From: Lysobacterales bacterium CG_4_10_14_3_um_filter_64_11
GTDB lineage: Bacteria > Pseudomonadota > Gammaproteobacteria > Xanthomonadales > Xanthomonadaceae
Direction: 5' to 3'
Assembly: GCA_002782905.1 (NCBI GenBank)
Contig: PFJA01000126.1
Span: 1-16,131 of the forward strand
Length of the DNA stretch: 16,131 nt
Below, piece after piece: positions 15,825-16,131 of the stretch. Below the pieces are notes generated by a model, which saw only the letters and a program-made list of their open reading frames with translations, searched no databases and was not told the origin of the DNA. The position numbers were made by a program, and so were the translations under genes. How positions within the stretch are numbered: position 1 is the first letter of the stretch; every line of letters starts with the position of its first letter.

Positions 15825-15873
15825 CACCGCTACGCGGTGCCCCGGGTTGCGGCCCGCTGGGCTGCTACCCGGG
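15825..15873. repeat. REP-like double hairpin
   Basis: Two hairpins lie one base apart. The first is caccgc-tac-gcggtg (15825-15839), a perfect six-pair stem. The second runs 15841-15873: cccgggt pairs with acccggg, and inside gcggccc pairs with gggctgc (one G-T) around loop gct, with a single t-t mismatch between the stems. The form resembles REP/BIME-type elements built on CCCGGGT, which are common between genes in Proteobacteria. It contains no coding signal. Confidence 0.6.
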
Positions 15874-16026
15874 CTACCACGGCACATTGCGACATGTCGG
15901 TGGGATGAAACGGAAAAGCGGAGCTGTAGCGCCGGGATGCGCGGGCCGAGTGCGACAACGCGCCGTAGAGCACGCCGAGCAGCGCAGCCGAATGCGGGAG
16001 CAAGGCACCCTTGTTTGACCGAGCGA

Positions 16027-16067
16027 GCCGCGTAGCGGCGAAGTGAAGGCGAAGCGAGCGAAGCGAG
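16027..16067. repeat. Short hairpin plus tandem GAAGCGAGC repeat
   Basis: A perfect hairpin gccgc-gta-gcggc (16027-16039) is followed by two perfect copies of the nonamer cgaagcgag (16050-16058 and 16059-16067). Partial copies flank them (gagcgag at 16021-16027). Such cgaagcgag words are typical of dispersed intergenic repeats in Xanthomonadales-like genomes. No function is visible. Confidence 0.45.
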
Positions 16068-16131
16068 CGGCGGCGCGCAGCAACCGAACACAAGGATGAG
16101 CGAGTTGGTGCCGGCCCGCATTCGGCGAGAA

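Larger units (their letters stand above)
15624..16131. other. Non-coding repeat mosaic
   Basis: This 508-base stretch holds no convincing gene. Open frames on both strands are Arg/Ala/Ser-rich, lack domains and ribosome-binding sites, and coincide with repeats. From left to right it contains a cgtcattgcgag box (15681-15692), which resembles the start of a dispersed intergenic repeat seen in many bacteria. It then has a cgcaaag ladder (15761-15788), a double hairpin (15825-15873), a GC-rich stretch without recognised motifs, and small hairpin and tandem repeats near 16027-16067. The part near 15624-15700 must also hold the metallopeptidase promoter, but no clear boxes are seen. Confidence 0.6.

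Noticed and set aside
15830..16093. Small minus-strand hypothetical protein
   Set aside because: No ribosome-binding site or domain, and it coincides with hairpins and tandem repeats.
15624..16121. N-terminal extension of the metallopeptidase frame
   Set aside because: The signal peptide and ribosome-binding site fix the start at 15623; the extension reads through repeats.

Overview
The window looks like a chromosomal segment from a GC-rich gammaproteobacterium, most likely of the Xanthomonadales (Lysobacteraceae or Rhodanobacteraceae). This rests on protein flavour (a long CTC-type L25, a Prs of Xanthomonas type), on the order TPR protein-lolB-ispE-tRNA-Gln-prs-rplY-pth set back to back with hemA-prfA, and on the intergenic repeat families at both edges. 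No species call is possible from sequence alone.

Layout. At 1-232 there is non-coding DNA with short inverted and direct repeats. At 233-6044 the minus strand carries a housekeeping cluster, transcribed in the order TPR protein, lolB, ispE, tRNA-Gln(TTG), prs, rplY, pth. It serves lipoprotein sorting, isoprenoid precursors, PRPP supply, the 5S rRNA-binding ribosomal protein and peptidyl-tRNA recycling. A short divergent gap (6045-6128) separates it from the plus-strand run hemA, prfA, moaB, ppk2 (tetrapyrrole synthesis, translation termination, molybdenum cofactor, polyphosphate-dependent nucleotide phosphorylation). A cold-shock-domain/DUF1294 membrane protein and a Phd/PIN toxin-antitoxin pair follow. 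From 11343 on the content is more accessory: a DUF1993 protein (minus), an EamA/DMT transporter (plus), an alpha/beta hydrolase and a secreted HExxH metallopeptidase (both minus). The last 508 bases (15624-16131) are a non-coding mosaic of dispersed-repeat-like pieces.

The most interesting signals are RNA-level and intergenic. A textbook rho-independent terminator ends 19 nt before the rplY start codon, with a competing alternative hairpin, which suggests attenuation of rplY. A tRNA-Gln sits 9 nt behind ispE inside the operon, followed by a prs leader with two mutually exclusive hairpins. A repeat unit (CGCAAAGGACGC type) occurs at both ends of the window in opposite orientation, and a double-hairpin REP-like element lies near the right edge. 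Among proteins, the metallopeptidase with a four-cysteine cluster and the hydrolase with an extra ~30-residue segment are the least conventional. I found no clearly new multi-gene system, CRISPR array, prophage or insertion sequence.
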